Source: Chloroflexota bacterium (lineage in GTDB: Bacteria; Chloroflexota; UBA11872; VXNJ01). Taken from it: a stretch of DNA of 64,000 bases. A model generated the notes under the pieces. It was given only the letters and a program-made list of their open reading frames with translations, was not told where the DNA came from and did no database searches. The position numbers and the translations under genes are program-made. Positions 1 through 8,442 of the stretch are shown in pieces (the stretch's first letter is position 1; every line of letters starts with the position of its first letter). The DNA lies in contig JAPOWW010000021.1 of the NCBI GenBank assembly GCA_026707405.1, forward strand, positions 250,841 through 314,840, read 5' to 3'.

Positions 1-396
1 CTGCGGCGAAGCAATCTCGGCGAGCTGGAAGTCGGCGACGGCGTCAACCTCGAACGACCGATGTCGGTCGGGTCGAGATTCGGCGGTCACATAGTCCAGG
101 GGCACGTCGATGGTCTGGCGGAGATAACCTCTATCGAGGCCGACGGCGAATCGCGAATGTACGGGTTCGACGTGGGACCCTCAATCGCCCGGTTTCTGGT
201 AGAGAAGGCTTACATAGCGCTCGACGGCGCAAGCCTGACAATCGCCTGGTGCGAAGGCGCGCGGTTTGGAGTAGCGTTGATTCCCCATACAATCGCCAAC
301 GTGGTCATGGGATCGAAGGAGCCTGGGTACAAGGCGAACGTTGAAGTTGATATCGTGGCCAAGTACGTGGAAAAACTGACGGCCGATGGAAGCTAA
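1..396 (+). CDS. ribE: Riboflavin synthase, alpha chain (3' part only)
   Basis: Makes riboflavin by dismutation of two 6,7-dimethyl-8-ribityllumazine molecules. The reading frame is open from base 1, so the N-terminal part, including most of the first lumazine-binding barrel, lies outside the window. What remains carries the second-barrel signature: N-L-E-R-P-M, then GGHIVQGHVDG, and later the D-G-A-S-L-T-I stretch typical of the family. It ends 32 bases before ribBA and is followed closely by ribH, so the three form one riboflavin operon. The first Met inside the frame (base 61) is internal to the protein and is not a start. Confidence 0.95.
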   Translation: MRRSNLGELEVGDGVNLERPMSVGSRFGGHIVQGHVDGLAEITSIEADGESRMYGFDVGPSIARFLVEKAYIALDGASLTIAWCEGARFGVALIPHTIANVVMGSKEPGYKANVEVDIVAKYVEKLTADGS

Positions 397-428
397 CCGC
401 AAATCAGGTCCTGAGGAGTCATCAGAAC

Positions 429-1625
429 GTGTTTACCGACGTTGAAGAAGCGATCCGCCGGTTCGGCGAGAACGAGCCGGTGATCGTGGTCGCCGAGGGG
501 CGCAGCCTGGAGGCGGACGTAATAGCGCCCGGCAGCCTCATGACGGGACAGGCTCTCGACCGCCTGCGCCATTTGGGGAATGGCACGATTCACGTGAGCG
601 TTCATCATCAGCGCCTGACCGACCTGGGAATTCCGCTGATCCCGCGCGAGCCGAAGGATCCGGCCAACCCCGGCCCCTATTTCGCGTCTTCGGTAGATGC
701 CAAGCAGGCGGGTGTCCCTCTGGAATCGTCCAGCGGCATGGCCGCGACCATTCGCGCTCTAGGGGATGAGCGGCTCGGCGCGGGGCATTTCGTTTCCCCC
801 GGATCGGTGCAGCCCCTGGAGGCGCGGGAAGGCGGCGTGCTCAGACGGGCCGGTCACACCGAGGCCGGAGTCGATCTGGCGCGGCTCGCCGGACTGCCGC
901 CGGTGGCGGTCTTGACCCACCTCGTCGATGACGGCGGTGACGATGCCACCATCGAGGACGTGCGCCGCGTGGCGGAACGCGAGAACCTGGCGATGATCAG
1001 GCTCGCGCAGCTGATCGCCTACCGTCGTCAGAAGGAGAAGCTCATCTTCGGCGTGGCTACTTCGCGTTTGCCGACCCGCTTCGGGGAGTTTCGGGCCGTA
1101 GCCTTTCACGACCGCACCACCAACGACGACCACGTGGCTTTGGTTATGGGAGACGTGTCCGGGAATCCGCCGCCGCTGGTGCGCGTGCACGACGAATGCG
1201 TGACGGGAGACGTTTTCGGCTCTCGTCGCTGCGACTGCGGGCCGCAGCTCGACGCCGCTCTCCGCCACGTGGCCGAGGAGAAGCGGGGGGTGATTCTCTA
1301 CATGCGCCAGGAAGGCCGGGGGATCGGTCTGGCTAACAAGCTCCGCGCCTACGCGCTGCAGGACGAGGGAATGGATACCGTCGAGGCCAACGTTCACCTC
1401 GGCTTTCAACCCGACCAGCGCGACTACGGCATCGGCGCTCAGATCCTCACAGAGCTCGGCTTGTCGAAGATGCGGCTCCTTACCAACAATCCGCGCAAGC
1501 GGGCGGAGATATCGGGCTACGGGCTGGAGATCGTCGAGCGGGTACCGCTGATAATCGAACCTGGTCTGGATAACGAACGTTACCTGGCGACCAAGGCCGC
1601 CAAGTTCGGCCACCATCTTGGCTGA
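429..1625 (+). CDS. ribBA: RibBA: GTP cyclohydrolase II with a degenerate DHBP synthase half
   Basis: 398 residues, GTG start after a GAGGAG ribosome site. The C-terminal half (about 205-398) is a complete GTP cyclohydrolase II: zinc cysteines C257, C268 and C270, then QEGRGIGL, RDYGIGAQ and TNNP, so it should open GTP at the start of riboflavin synthesis. The N-terminal half has the fold length and keeps AREGGVLRRAGHTEA of 3,4-dihydroxy-2-butanone-4-phosphate synthase. Its acidic metal and substrate loop, normally D-D-E-D-R-E-N-E-G-D, reads AEGRSLEAD, and the usual GRGLIC block reads GNGTIH. The butanone synthase activity is therefore doubtful and a separate RibB may exist elsewhere. Lies between ribE and ribH. 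Confidence 0.93.
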   Translation: MFTDVEEAIRRFGENEPVIVVAEGRSLEADVIAPGSLMTGQALDRLRHLGNGTIHVSVHHQRLTDLGIPLIPREPKDPANPGPYFASSVDAKQAGVPLESSSGMAATIRALGDERLGAGHFVSPGSVQPLEAREGGVLRRAGHTEAGVDLARLAGLPPVAVLTHLVDDGGDDATIEDVRRVAERENLAMIRLAQLIAYRRQKEKLIFGVATSRLPTRFGEFRAVAFHDRTTNDDHVALVMGDVSGNPPPLVRVHDECVTGDVFGSRRCDCGPQLDAALRHVAEEKRGVILYMRQEGRGIGLANKLRAYALQDEGMDTVEANVHLGFQPDQRDYGIGAQILTELGLSKMRLLTNNPRKRAEISGYGLEIVERVPLIIEPGLDNERYLATKAAKFGHHLG

Positions 1626-1644
1626 ACCGGGCAGGGCTGCATAG

Positions 1645-2112
1645 ATGCCGCGGACGTTTGAGGGATCGACTGCCGATGGCAGTGGGCGCTTCGCAATCGT
1701 CGTCTCCCGCTTTAACGAGGAGTTCACTTCTCTGCTGCTTGATGGCGCGTTGCGCGCGCTCGACGAAGCCGGCGTCGACAATGAGATGACCGACGTTGTA
1801 TGGGTGCCTGGCGCGTTTGAAATCCCGGTAGTCGCGTTGCGACAGGCCAAGAGCGGCCGCTACGACGCCGTCATCTGCCTGGGCGTGGTGCTGCGAAGCG
1901 ATACCCCGCATTTCGATTACGTCGCCGGCGAGGCGTCGCGGGGGATCATGGAGGCCGGACTGCTAACTGGCGTTCCCACCATATTCGGCGTGCTCACCGT
2001 GGACAGCCGGGAGCAGGCCGAGGTCCGTACGCTGCCCGACAATTCCAACCGTGGCTACCTGGCGGGACAGGCGGGACTCGAAATGGCCTCCCTTATGCGG
2101 AAGATCGGCTAG
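1645..2112 (+). CDS. ribH: 6,7-dimethyl-8-ribityllumazine synthase
   Basis: Condenses 5-amino-6-ribitylaminouracil with dihydroxybutanone phosphate; the product is the substrate of the riboflavin synthase two genes upstream. 155 residues, normal for the family, with FAIVVSRFN near the start, the VPGAFEIP substrate loop, then CLGVVLRSDTPHFDYVAGEA (the catalytic-histidine region) and IFGVLT. Starts 19 bases after ribBA, so it is very likely co-transcribed. The 3' end overlaps the convergent HAD gene by 20 bases. The C-terminal segment NSNRGYLAGQAGLEMA replaces the more common N-K-G-E-E-A-A helix but keeps the arginine region upstream. Confidence 0.96.
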   Translation: MPRTFEGSTADGSGRFAIVVSRFNEEFTSLLLDGALRALDEAGVDNEMTDVVWVPGAFEIPVVALRQAKSGRYDAVICLGVVLRSDTPHFDYVAGEASRGIMEAGLLTGVPTIFGVLTVDSREQAEVRTLPDNSNRGYLAGQAGLEMASLMRKIG

Positions 2113-2833
2113 GCGCGCTCCCCTCGACGCCGACCAGCAGCTCCACCGCCTCGATCAGATCGCGCGCGACCGGCACGTCGTCGCGGCGACTCCCTCCGGA
2201 ACGGTCCAAGTAGACCACCTCCAGGTCCACCGAACGCGCGCCGACTACGTCCTCATCGTAGGTGTCGCCTATCAGCGCCGCGTCTCGAAGCTCGACGCCT
2301 GCAACCCTCGACGCTTCAAGGAAGATCGCGGGATCGGGCTTCTCGGCGCCCACCTCCGCCGAAAAGACGACCACGTCGAACAGGTGCCGAAGCCCAAGGT
2401 CTTCGAGAATGAGCGGTAGCAGGTAGCTGAAGTTGCTCAGGACGCCGACCCCCGCCCCGGCCCCGCGCGCCAGCCGGACGGCCGGCGTCACTTCCGGGAA
2501 CGCCACGTTTGGAAATGTGTCGGCCAGTATTTGCCCCACTCGCTCCGGTGGGAGGGGGCAGACCATCGGCCCGCCGAGCGCGTCGATGGTGAGGATGCCG
2601 CAATCGCGTCGGAGCTGTTCCAGTTCGTCGCGAGTCCTGACTTTGCGCTGCTGATTACGGAAGAACGCCATCTCCTGGGCTATCGCCGTCCGGGCCGCGT
2701 CCATCGGGACTTCGACGCCGTTGGACGCCAGCAGGCGTCTGAAGTCCGCCGGCGGATCTGCCTTGCCGCCGAAGCCGAAGAGCGTCCCGAACGCGTCGAA
2801 GAAGATGAATCGAGGTTTCTTGGCGTTCGACAT
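2093..2833 (-). CDS. HAD-superfamily hydrolase
   Basis: 246 residues. Haloacid dehalogenase motifs are in order: motif I FFDAFGTLF, motif II LSNF, motif III lysine in GAEKPDPAIF, and motif IV IGDTYDED. The second aspartate of the usual D-x-D motif I is Ala-Phe (DAFGT), as in the HDHD3/REG-2-like branch and some dehalogenase-type members. The nucleophile Asp is present but the general-acid Asp is not, so standard phosphatase chemistry should not be assumed. A helical cap lies at about 25-100. Convergent with ribH, overlapping its 3' end. Substrate cannot be told from sequence. Confidence 0.85.
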   Translation of the reverse strand: MSNAKKPRFIFFDAFGTLFGFGGKADPPADFRRLLASNGVEVPMDAARTAIAQEMAFFRNQQRKVRTRDELEQLRRDCGILTIDALGGPMVCPLPPERVGQILADTFPNVAFPEVTPAVRLARGAGAGVGVLSNFSYLLPLILEDLGLRHLFDVVVFSAEVGAEKPDPAIFLEASRVAGVELRDAALIGDTYDEDVVGARSVDLEVVYLDRSGGSRRDDVPVARDLIEAVELLVGVEGSAPSRSSA

Positions 2834-3042
2834 CTAACTAGAGGGCCTCACGTTACTCCGGGCTGGATTGAATGGGGAAAACGAATATACGGTTCGATTC
2901 GCGGGAATTGGCACGCTCGTCAATGGTACATGTCCGTTGGGCGAACGGAGCCGGTGAGGCCGTCTCGAAAGGATGGGCGTGTCACCGTAAAATAGCTTCC
3001 TGTGGCGGGAGGCCGTAAACACACCAACTGGAACCCACTTAT

Positions 3043-4821
3043 ATGCTGATCTTCGCTCAAAGAGTCTGGGCCGTGATGCGCGGCTACCGTCTGATGTTCG
3101 TCGTGTCGGTGCTGGCCGCGCTCGCCTACACGGCCATGAACGTCATCCCTCCGCTGTTCATACGCCAGATCATCGTATGGGTGACCGAGGGCGAAGGCAC
3201 AGCCACCGGACTGGCTGTCGTCGTCGCGGCGACGATGGCGATGTACATCCTCCGCGGCGTCTTCAACTACATCGACCGTTACTGGGCGCACGTCGCAGCC
3301 TACGGGGCGTTGCACCGGATGACGATGGGTCTTTACACGCGCCTGCAAAGTCTCTCGGCGCATTACTTTTCGCGGCAGAGGACCGGCGAGCTGATCTCTC
3401 GGGGCGTCGCCGACATGCAGGCGCTGGAGAACTTCATCGCCCACGCCGTGCAGATGATCGTTCTCAGCATCACGATCCCGCTAGGAATGACGATCGTGCT
3501 TTTCGTGATCAACTGGCAGCTTGCGCTGCTCGTCTTCGTTCCGGTCCCGGCGCTGATTTGGATTACCGCCTGGCTAAGCCCCAAGCTGCGCGCGATGTGG
3601 AGAGGCACGCGAGAGAAGCTCGGCATCGTGACAAGCACTTACCAGGAAAACCTCCAGGGGATAAGCGTGATCCGGTCGTTCACTCGCGAACGTGAGCGTA
3701 CCGATGAGCTCAGAGAGGCCAGCTACGACTTCCACAAGGACATCGTTCGCGCCAACAAGTTCACCACGATTCCAAACTCGGCTGTCGAGCTCGTTTCCGG
3801 AGTCGGCATGGTCCTGCTGCTCTGGTTTGGTGGACGAGCGGCGATGGCCGGGGACCTGTCGGCCGCGGACCTCTTCCTTTTCATCTTCTATCTCGCCCTG
3901 ATCTACAAGCCGGTGCTCGACCTGGCCCGGGCGAACGAGCAGTTGCAGACGGCCCTCGCCAGCTCCGACCGGGTTTTTGAGGCCTGGGACACCAAGCCTC
4001 GAATCTACGACAAGCCCGAAGTCGTCGCTCCGGAGAAGCCGCGTTGGGACATCGAATTCCAGAACGTTAGCTTCGCGTACAAGGACGACCTGGCCGTGCT
4101 GCGCAACATGAGCTTCCGGGTCGAGGAAGGCGAGGTCGTGGCGCTGGTGGGGCCGACCGGCAGCGGCAAGACCACCACGGTCAACATGATCCCGCGCTTC
4201 TACGATCCTGATGAAGGGGCGATACTGGTCGGCGGAACCGACGTGCGCGATCTGCCGCTCCACCATCTGAGATCGGGCGTAGCGATGGTGATGCAGGACG
4301 TGTTCCTGTTCAACGACACCATCCGCAAGAACCTGCTGATCGGACGTCCCGACGCCACCCATGAGGAGCTGGTGGCCGCCGCAACCGCCGCCAACGCGCA
4401 CGACTTCATCATCGCGACTCCCAACGGCTACGACACGGTTATCGGAGAACGCGGAATCCGGCTGAGCGGCGGCGAGAAGCAGCGAATTTCCATCGCCCGA
4501 GCGTTGCTCAAGGACGCTCCGGTGCTGGTGCTCGACGAGGCCACGTCTTCGGTTGACGTGGAGTCCGAGTTCGAGATCCAGCAGGCGCTAAGCCGGCTGG
4601 CCGAACAGCGCACGACGCTGGTGATAGCCCACCGGCTCTCGACCATCCGCAACGCCGACAGGATCATCTTCCTGCGCGAGGGGCGCATCGACGAGGTCGG
4701 GAGTCACGACGAACTTCTGGCGCTGGACGGCTCCTACGCCCGGATGCACTACTCGCAGACGCTCACGAGGGAGTGGCGGCTCCGCACCGAAACCCCGGTC
4801 GCGACCGCAGGCGGGAGCTAG
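3043..4821 (+). CDS. ABC exporter, fused membrane and ATPase domains (MsbA/MdlB type)
   Basis: 592 residues. About residues 1-320 are a six-helix exporter transmembrane domain; the rest is a nucleotide-binding domain with Walker A GPTGSGKTT (about 370), signature LSGGEKQR (about 474), Walker B VLVLDEATSSVD (about 494) and an H-loop in VIAHRLST. All catalytic residues are present, so it can work as a homodimer. It stands alone: a roughly 200-base gap precedes it and a different strand-plus unit follows, with no partner half-transporter. Substrate could be lipid, peptide or drug. Start ATG at 3043 is preceded by a weak ribosome site. Confidence 0.92.
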   Translation: MLIFAQRVWAVMRGYRLMFVVSVLAALAYTAMNVIPPLFIRQIIVWVTEGEGTATGLAVVVAATMAMYILRGVFNYIDRYWAHVAAYGALHRMTMGLYTRLQSLSAHYFSRQRTGELISRGVADMQALENFIAHAVQMIVLSITIPLGMTIVLFVINWQLALLVFVPVPALIWITAWLSPKLRAMWRGTREKLGIVTSTYQENLQGISVIRSFTRERERTDELREASYDFHKDIVRANKFTTIPNSAVELVSGVGMVLLLWFGGRAAMAGDLSAADLFLFIFYLALIYKPVLDLARANEQLQTALASSDRVFEAWDTKPRIYDKPEVVAPEKPRWDIEFQNVSFAYKDDLAVLRNMSFRVEEGEVVALVGPTGSGKTTTVNMIPRFYDPDEGAILVGGTDVRDLPLHHLRSGVAMVMQDVFLFNDTIRKNLLIGRPDATHEELVAAATAANAHDFIIATPNGYDTVIGERGIRLSGGEKQRISIARALLKDAPVLVLDEATSSVDVESEFEIQQALSRLAEQRTTLVIAHRLSTIRNADRIIFLREGRIDEVGSHDELLALDGSYARMHYSQTLTREWRLRTETPVATAGGS

Positions 4822-4950
4822 AGAAGAAGGGGAGGCCCTTCCGTCCTCGCCGCGCTGCATCGCGCGGCTTGCCGTACACGCCGGGCTAGCGAGTTCACAG
4901 AGTCTTCCAACGGTCCGTGTTCAAAGGCACGTTGCAATGGCATCGGGCCG

Positions 4951-4993
4951 TTGACTACTTCTATGCCAAGATGCTGTATATTGCGCTGTATAT
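4951..4993 (+). promoter_or_regulatory. Promoter and likely autoregulatory repeats of the VapBC operon
   Basis: TTGACT at 4951-4956, an 18-base spacer, and TGTATA at 4975-4980 with an upstream TG (4972-4973) form an extended -10 promoter. The nonamer GCTGTATAT occurs twice, at 4973-4981 and 4985-4993, spaced 12 bases, one helical turn plus, as expected for binding by a ribbon-helix-helix repressor. The antitoxin ATG at 4992 lies inside the second repeat, so the mRNA would be leaderless or nearly so. Confidence 0.5.
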
Positions 4994-5213
4994 GGCATCA
5001 ACCCGAACGCAGATATATCTGACTGAAGACCAGCGTGATCGGCTTGACGAGCTTGCGGAGCGTGAGGGCAAGTCGCTGGCGGCATTAATCCGCGCCGCGG
5101 TCGACGAATATCTCATCCGTTCGGCGCCCGACCCGAGCAAGGCGCTCGACGCGACCTTCGGCAGCGCTCCGGATTTCGAGGTCCCGCCTCGAAGTGAATG
5201 GGACCGTGGCTGA
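4992..5213 (+). CDS. Ribbon-helix-helix antitoxin (VapB-like)
   Basis: 73 residues from the ATG at 4992. An upstream in-frame ATG at 4971 and a longer frame from 4917 lie in the promoter and are unlikely starts. The strand TRTQIYLTEDQRDRLDELAE followed by two helices is the MetJ/Arc/CopG DNA-binding fold; the acidic, proline-containing C-terminus (PDFEVPPRSEWD) would wrap the toxin active site. It overlaps the PIN toxin gene by 20 bases, the usual translational coupling of toxin-antitoxin pairs. It should repress its own promoter through the duplicated GCTGTATAT. Confidence 0.82.
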   Translation: MASTRTQIYLTEDQRDRLDELAEREGKSLAALIRAAVDEYLIRSAPDPSKALDATFGSAPDFEVPPRSEWDRG

Positions 5214-5583
5214 ACTGCTCCTGGATACCGACGTCTTCGTCGATCACCTGCGGGGCGCGCGGCGGCTCGCCCTGGGGGAAGAACAGGTTGCCTACTCGGT
5301 GGTGACCCGCTGCGAGCTCTTTGCCGGCCGGCAGGGCGAAGAGAGCCGTGTTGCGGAACTGCTGGAGCCGTTTTCGGAGATTCCGGTGGATCGTGGAGTT
5401 GCCGAAATGGCTGGCCGTTTCCGCAGGTGTCATCGAGTTCGGATCGCCGATGCCCTGATAGGCGCCACGGCGCTCCAACACGGACTTACGCTGGTGACCA
5501 GAAATGTCCGTGATTTTGAAGCCATACCCAACTTACGAGTACGTTTGCCGGTGCCGAATGGCTCGGACGGAATCGGTAGCTAG
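5194..5583 (+). CDS. PIN-domain toxin (VapC-like ribonuclease)
   Basis: 129 residues from a GTG at 5194; a second GTG at 5206 is equally possible. The four acidic residues of a PIN nuclease are visible: D11 in LLLDTDVFVDHL, E41 in TRCELFAG, D86 in RIADALIGATAL and D107 in TRNVRDFEAI. VapC family toxins cut tRNA or rRNA and are held inactive by the antitoxin encoded just upstream with overlapping frames. The gene is complete, and nothing in the sequence suggests inactivation. Confidence 0.85.
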   Translation: MNGTVAELLLDTDVFVDHLRGARRLALGEEQVAYSVVTRCELFAGRQGEESRVAELLEPFSEIPVDRGVAEMAGRFRRCHRVRIADALIGATALQHGLTLVTRNVRDFEAIPNLRVRLPVPNGSDGIGS

Positions 5584-5679
5584 CGCAAACAGTCAGACTC
5601 TTCCGTCCCTGCAGCCCCGTCCGGCCATCTCCCCGCGGGCGGCAAGCCGGACGCCGTCAATTTGCTCTGCCCGAATCTC

Positions 5680-5785
5680 GTTCGCCTTGAGCCAGTCGAA
5701 TGGGCGAACGCAGGTTGGGCTACTTGTTCCGTTCATGGTTCGACAAGCTCACCACGAACGGCAGGATGAAGCTCACAGTGAACGG
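5680..5785. repeat. REP-like intergenic repeats
   Basis: Two adjoining repeat units lie in the 500-base gap 5584-6083. The first is an imperfect palindrome, GTTCGCC (5680-5686) to GGGCGAAC (5702-5709). The second runs from CCGTTC (5729-5734) to GAACGG (5756-5761) around GGTTCGACAAGCTCACCA, followed by a partial copy (AAGCTCAC...GAACGG to 5785). These match a dispersed repeat I know from many uncultured bacterial genomes, usually seen as spurious short proteins. I see no gene in the rest of the gap. Confidence 0.6.
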
Positions 5786-6083
5786 TAGGCCGAAATCGCG
5801 ACGGACAGGAAGAGGCAGATCGCCTTAAGGCGCTTCTCCGTTGACCGCGAATCGTCACGGTGGTACATTCACAAACTTCGGAATTTCGTTGAAATGGAGG
5901 GAAGCAAGCCTTCCGGAGTAATCGCTCTGCACAGGGGCGATCCTCGCTGGCAAAATGCGGCTTTTGCCGAACAGTTCTGATTTTGCCGGGCCGTCTGTTC
6001 CGGTAGCCAGAGGGGGCCAAGACGGTTAGTTAGCAGGCGTTTCGACAACGGGTCGAAGCGTCAATAGACAAGAGGAGTGCTCA

Positions 6084-7208
6084 TTGGCAAGCGTAACTCT
6101 CGACCGGGTCACCAAGCGATTTGGGGAAGTGACCGCGGTCAACAACGTAACCATCGAAGTTCTGGACCGTGAGTTCCTGGTCCTGGTGGGACCGTCCGGA
6201 TGCGGCAAGTCCACGACCCTGCGGCTGATCGCGGGTCTGGAGGAGCTGACCGACGGCAACATCTACATCGGCGACAGGCTCGTAAACGACGTAGCTCCCA
6301 AAGACCGCGACATCGCCATGGTGTTCCAGAGCTACGCGCTGTACCCGCACATGAGCGTGTACGACAACCTGGCGTTCGGCCTTAAGCTGCGCAAGACGCC
6401 GAAGAAGGAAATCGAGCGCCGCGTCCAGGAAGCCGCCGAGCTACTCGCTATCGGTGAGCTGCTCGACCGCAAGCCGAAGCAGCTTTCCGGTGGTCAGCGC
6501 CAGCGTGTCGCGCTGGGACGAGCCATCGTCCGCGAGCCCAAGGTCTTCCTGATGGACGAGCCGCTTTCGAACCTTGACGCCAAGCTGCGCGTCCAGACGA
6601 GAGCGGAGTTGATCAGGCTGCACGAGCGGCTTCAGACGACCGTGATCTACGTCACGCACGACCAGACCGAGGCTATGACGATGGGTTCGCGGATCGCGGT
6701 GCTGCGGGACGGCGTCCTTCAGCAGCTTGGAAGCCCGCAGAACGTATATGACTTCCCGTCCAACATGTTCGTCGCCGGATTCATCGGAAGCCCCGCGATG
6801 AACTTCTTCGACGCCAGGATCACTGGCACCGTGGACAACATGCAAGTCGAGCTGAGCGGCGGCGGGGCCACGCTCAACGTTCCACCCGACAAGCGAGCCA
6901 GGTACGCCGACTACCTGGGCAAGGACGTGATCTTCGGTCTGCGACCGGAGGACATGTTCGACCCGGTGTTTGCCCCCAGCCGAACGACCGAGTCGGAGCT
7001 GGTTCGGGGCAACGTGGATGTTTTCGAGCCGCTCGGCAGCGAGGTCTACCTGTACATGATCGCGGGGGACGATTCCTTCATCGCCCGCGTCGACCCGCGA
7101 ACAGCGGCCGCCGTCGGATCCGAGTATGAGCTGGTCTTCGACATGAACACCATGCACATCTTCGATCCCGCCACCCAAGAGGCGATCGGCGAGGAGGAAA
7201 CAGGCTAG
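6084..7208 (+). CDS. ABC transporter ATPase, MalK/UgpC/MsmK type
   Basis: 374 residues, TTG start with an AGAGGAG ribosome site 6-7 bases upstream. Walker A GPSGCGKST (36-44), Q-loop VFQSYALYPHMS (about 80), signature LSGGQRQR (about 134), Walker B VFLMDEPLSNLD (about 154), and a C-terminal TOBE/OB domain from about 235. This family energises binding-protein-dependent uptake of sugars or glycerol-3-phosphate. No permease or binding protein is next to it, so it probably serves importers encoded elsewhere, as MsmK-type shared ATPases do. It is followed immediately by a strong terminator and is probably monocistronic. Confidence 0.93.
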   Translation: MASVTLDRVTKRFGEVTAVNNVTIEVLDREFLVLVGPSGCGKSTTLRLIAGLEELTDGNIYIGDRLVNDVAPKDRDIAMVFQSYALYPHMSVYDNLAFGLKLRKTPKKEIERRVQEAAELLAIGELLDRKPKQLSGGQRQRVALGRAIVREPKVFLMDEPLSNLDAKLRVQTRAELIRLHERLQTTVIYVTHDQTEAMTMGSRIAVLRDGVLQQLGSPQNVYDFPSNMFVAGFIGSPAMNFFDARITGTVDNMQVELSGGGATLNVPPDKRARYADYLGKDVIFGLRPEDMFDPVFAPSRTTESELVRGNVDVFEPLGSEVYLYMIAGDDSFIARVDPRTAAAVGSEYELVFDMNTMHIFDPATQEAIGEEETG

Positions 7209-7222
7209 TTTCCAGAACACTC

Positions 7223-7260
7223 GGCGGGGTCGGGGATTTCCCCGACCCCGCCTTTGTTTT
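7223..7260 (+). terminator. Rho-independent terminator
   Basis: A perfect 13-base-pair stem, GGCGGGGTCGGGG (7223-7235) with CCCCGACCCCGCC (7240-7252), loop ATTT, followed by TTTGTTTT. It closes the MalK-type ATPase gene 15 bases after its stop codon and separates it from the polysaccharide cluster. Confidence 0.93.
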
Positions 7261-7302
7261 ATGGCGAAGCTCTGGCCGTAGCGTCTCGCGTGGGCAAGTA
7301 GA

Positions 7303-8442
7303 TTGAGAGTCGGCCTCAACGCGCTCGTGATGTTCACCAGCGGCGGCCTCCGCAATGCTGGAGTATCCCGCTACACCAAGGGACTCACCAACGCGCTGCT
7401 CTCATCGGGAAGCCACGAGTACGTGGTCTTCGCCAACAGCGGCGTCCGCGAAAACCCGTATGAGTCCGCCGCCGGGGCGGAAATCGTTAGAACCGCGCTT
7501 CCGACCGCGCGGACTTCTACCAGGATTCTTTGGGAACAACTCGCGCTGCCGATTCACGCCGCGTTCCGCCAGCTCGATCTGGTGCACTCGTTTCTGAACG
7601 TCTCGCCGCTGTTCAGCGCCGCGGCGCAGGTGTTGACGATTCACGATCTGTCGTATCTCACGACCCCGTGGGCGCATCCGCTGCGACGGCGCATCTTCCT
7701 GCGCTTCATGAGCCAGCGGTCCGCCGCCGCCGCGGGGGCCATTCTGGCGGACTCCAAAGCGACCAAGGACGACATATCGCGGATATTCGGAATTCCACGC
7801 GGGAAGATATGGGTCGTCTACCCCGGTTTCGATCCTGACATGCGGCCGGCGTCCGAAGACGAAATAGCCCGCTTTCGGGCGAGAAAGGGTCTTCCCGACC
7901 GTTTCGTTTTGTATCTGGGAACGTTAGAACCCAGAAAGAACGTGCCGGCGCTGGTCCGCGCCTATGGCCGGCTGCGGCGCGCGGGTGCCTACGACGGCCC
8001 GCTCGTGATCGCGGGCGCCAGAGGATGGGGATACCGCGATATCGAGTCGACCATCGAAGAGGAGAGCTTGGCGGACGATGTATATCTGGTCGGCTACGTC
8101 GACAGGGAGGAACAGCCCCTTTGGTACAATTCCGCGCAGGTCTTCGTATATCCCTCCGCTTACGAGGGATTCGGGATGCCTGCTCTGGAAGCAATGGCAT
8201 GCGGCACGCCGGTAATAACCTCATCGACTTCTTCGTTGCCGGAGGTAGTTGGCGACGCTGGAGTTACGGTTGAGCCGGATTCGGTGGAACAGATTGCCGA
8301 TGCGCTGGCCGAGCTGGTCAATTCCGAATCGCGCCGGGGGGAGTTACGGGAGCGCGGGACCGCGCGAGCATCGTTGTTCTCGTGGGAGATAGCCGCCGCC
8401 CGATGTCACGAAGCTTACGAGTACGCGCTGAGCAGGAGCTAG
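7303..8442 (+). CDS. Glycosyltransferase family 4
   Basis: 379 residues, TTG start. The GT-B fold is shown by an N-terminal sugar-acceptor half with GGLRNAGVSRYTK and a C-terminal donor half with LYLGTLEPRKN, then FVYPSAYEGFGMPALEAMACG, the E-x7-E donor-binding motif of GT4 retaining transferases. It should add a hexose, often mannose, to a lipid-linked oligosaccharide on the inner membrane face. First gene of the exopolysaccharide cluster; its 3' end overlaps the sugar transferase gene by 40 bases, which implies coupled translation. Donor and linkage cannot be predicted. Confidence 0.9.
   Translation: MRVGLNALVMFTSGGLRNAGVSRYTKGLTNALLSSGSHEYVVFANSGVRENPYESAAGAEIVRTALPTARTSTRILWEQLALPIHAAFRQLDLVHSFLNVSPLFSAAAQVLTIHDLSYLTTPWAHPLRRRIFLRFMSQRSAAAAGAILADSKATKDDISRIFGIPRGKIWVVYPGFDPDMRPASEDEIARFRARKGLPDRFVLYLGTLEPRKNVPALVRAYGRLRRAGAYDGPLVIAGARGWGYRDIESTIEEESLADDVYLVGYVDREEQPLWYNSAQVFVYPSAYEGFGMPALEAMACGTPVITSSTSSLPEVVGDAGVTVEPDSVEQIADALAELVNSESRRGELRERGTARASLFSWEIAAARCHEAYEYALSRS

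Noticed and set aside
759..1850. Long minus-strand open frame of 363 codons across ribBA and ribH
   Set aside because: It is antisense to two well-supported riboflavin genes, has no protein motif and follows from high GC third positions; similar long antisense frames occur all through the window.
2885..2905. GGTTCGATTC resembling a tRNA T-loop
   Set aside because: No anticodon arm, acceptor stem or CCA-side pairing could be found around it on either strand.
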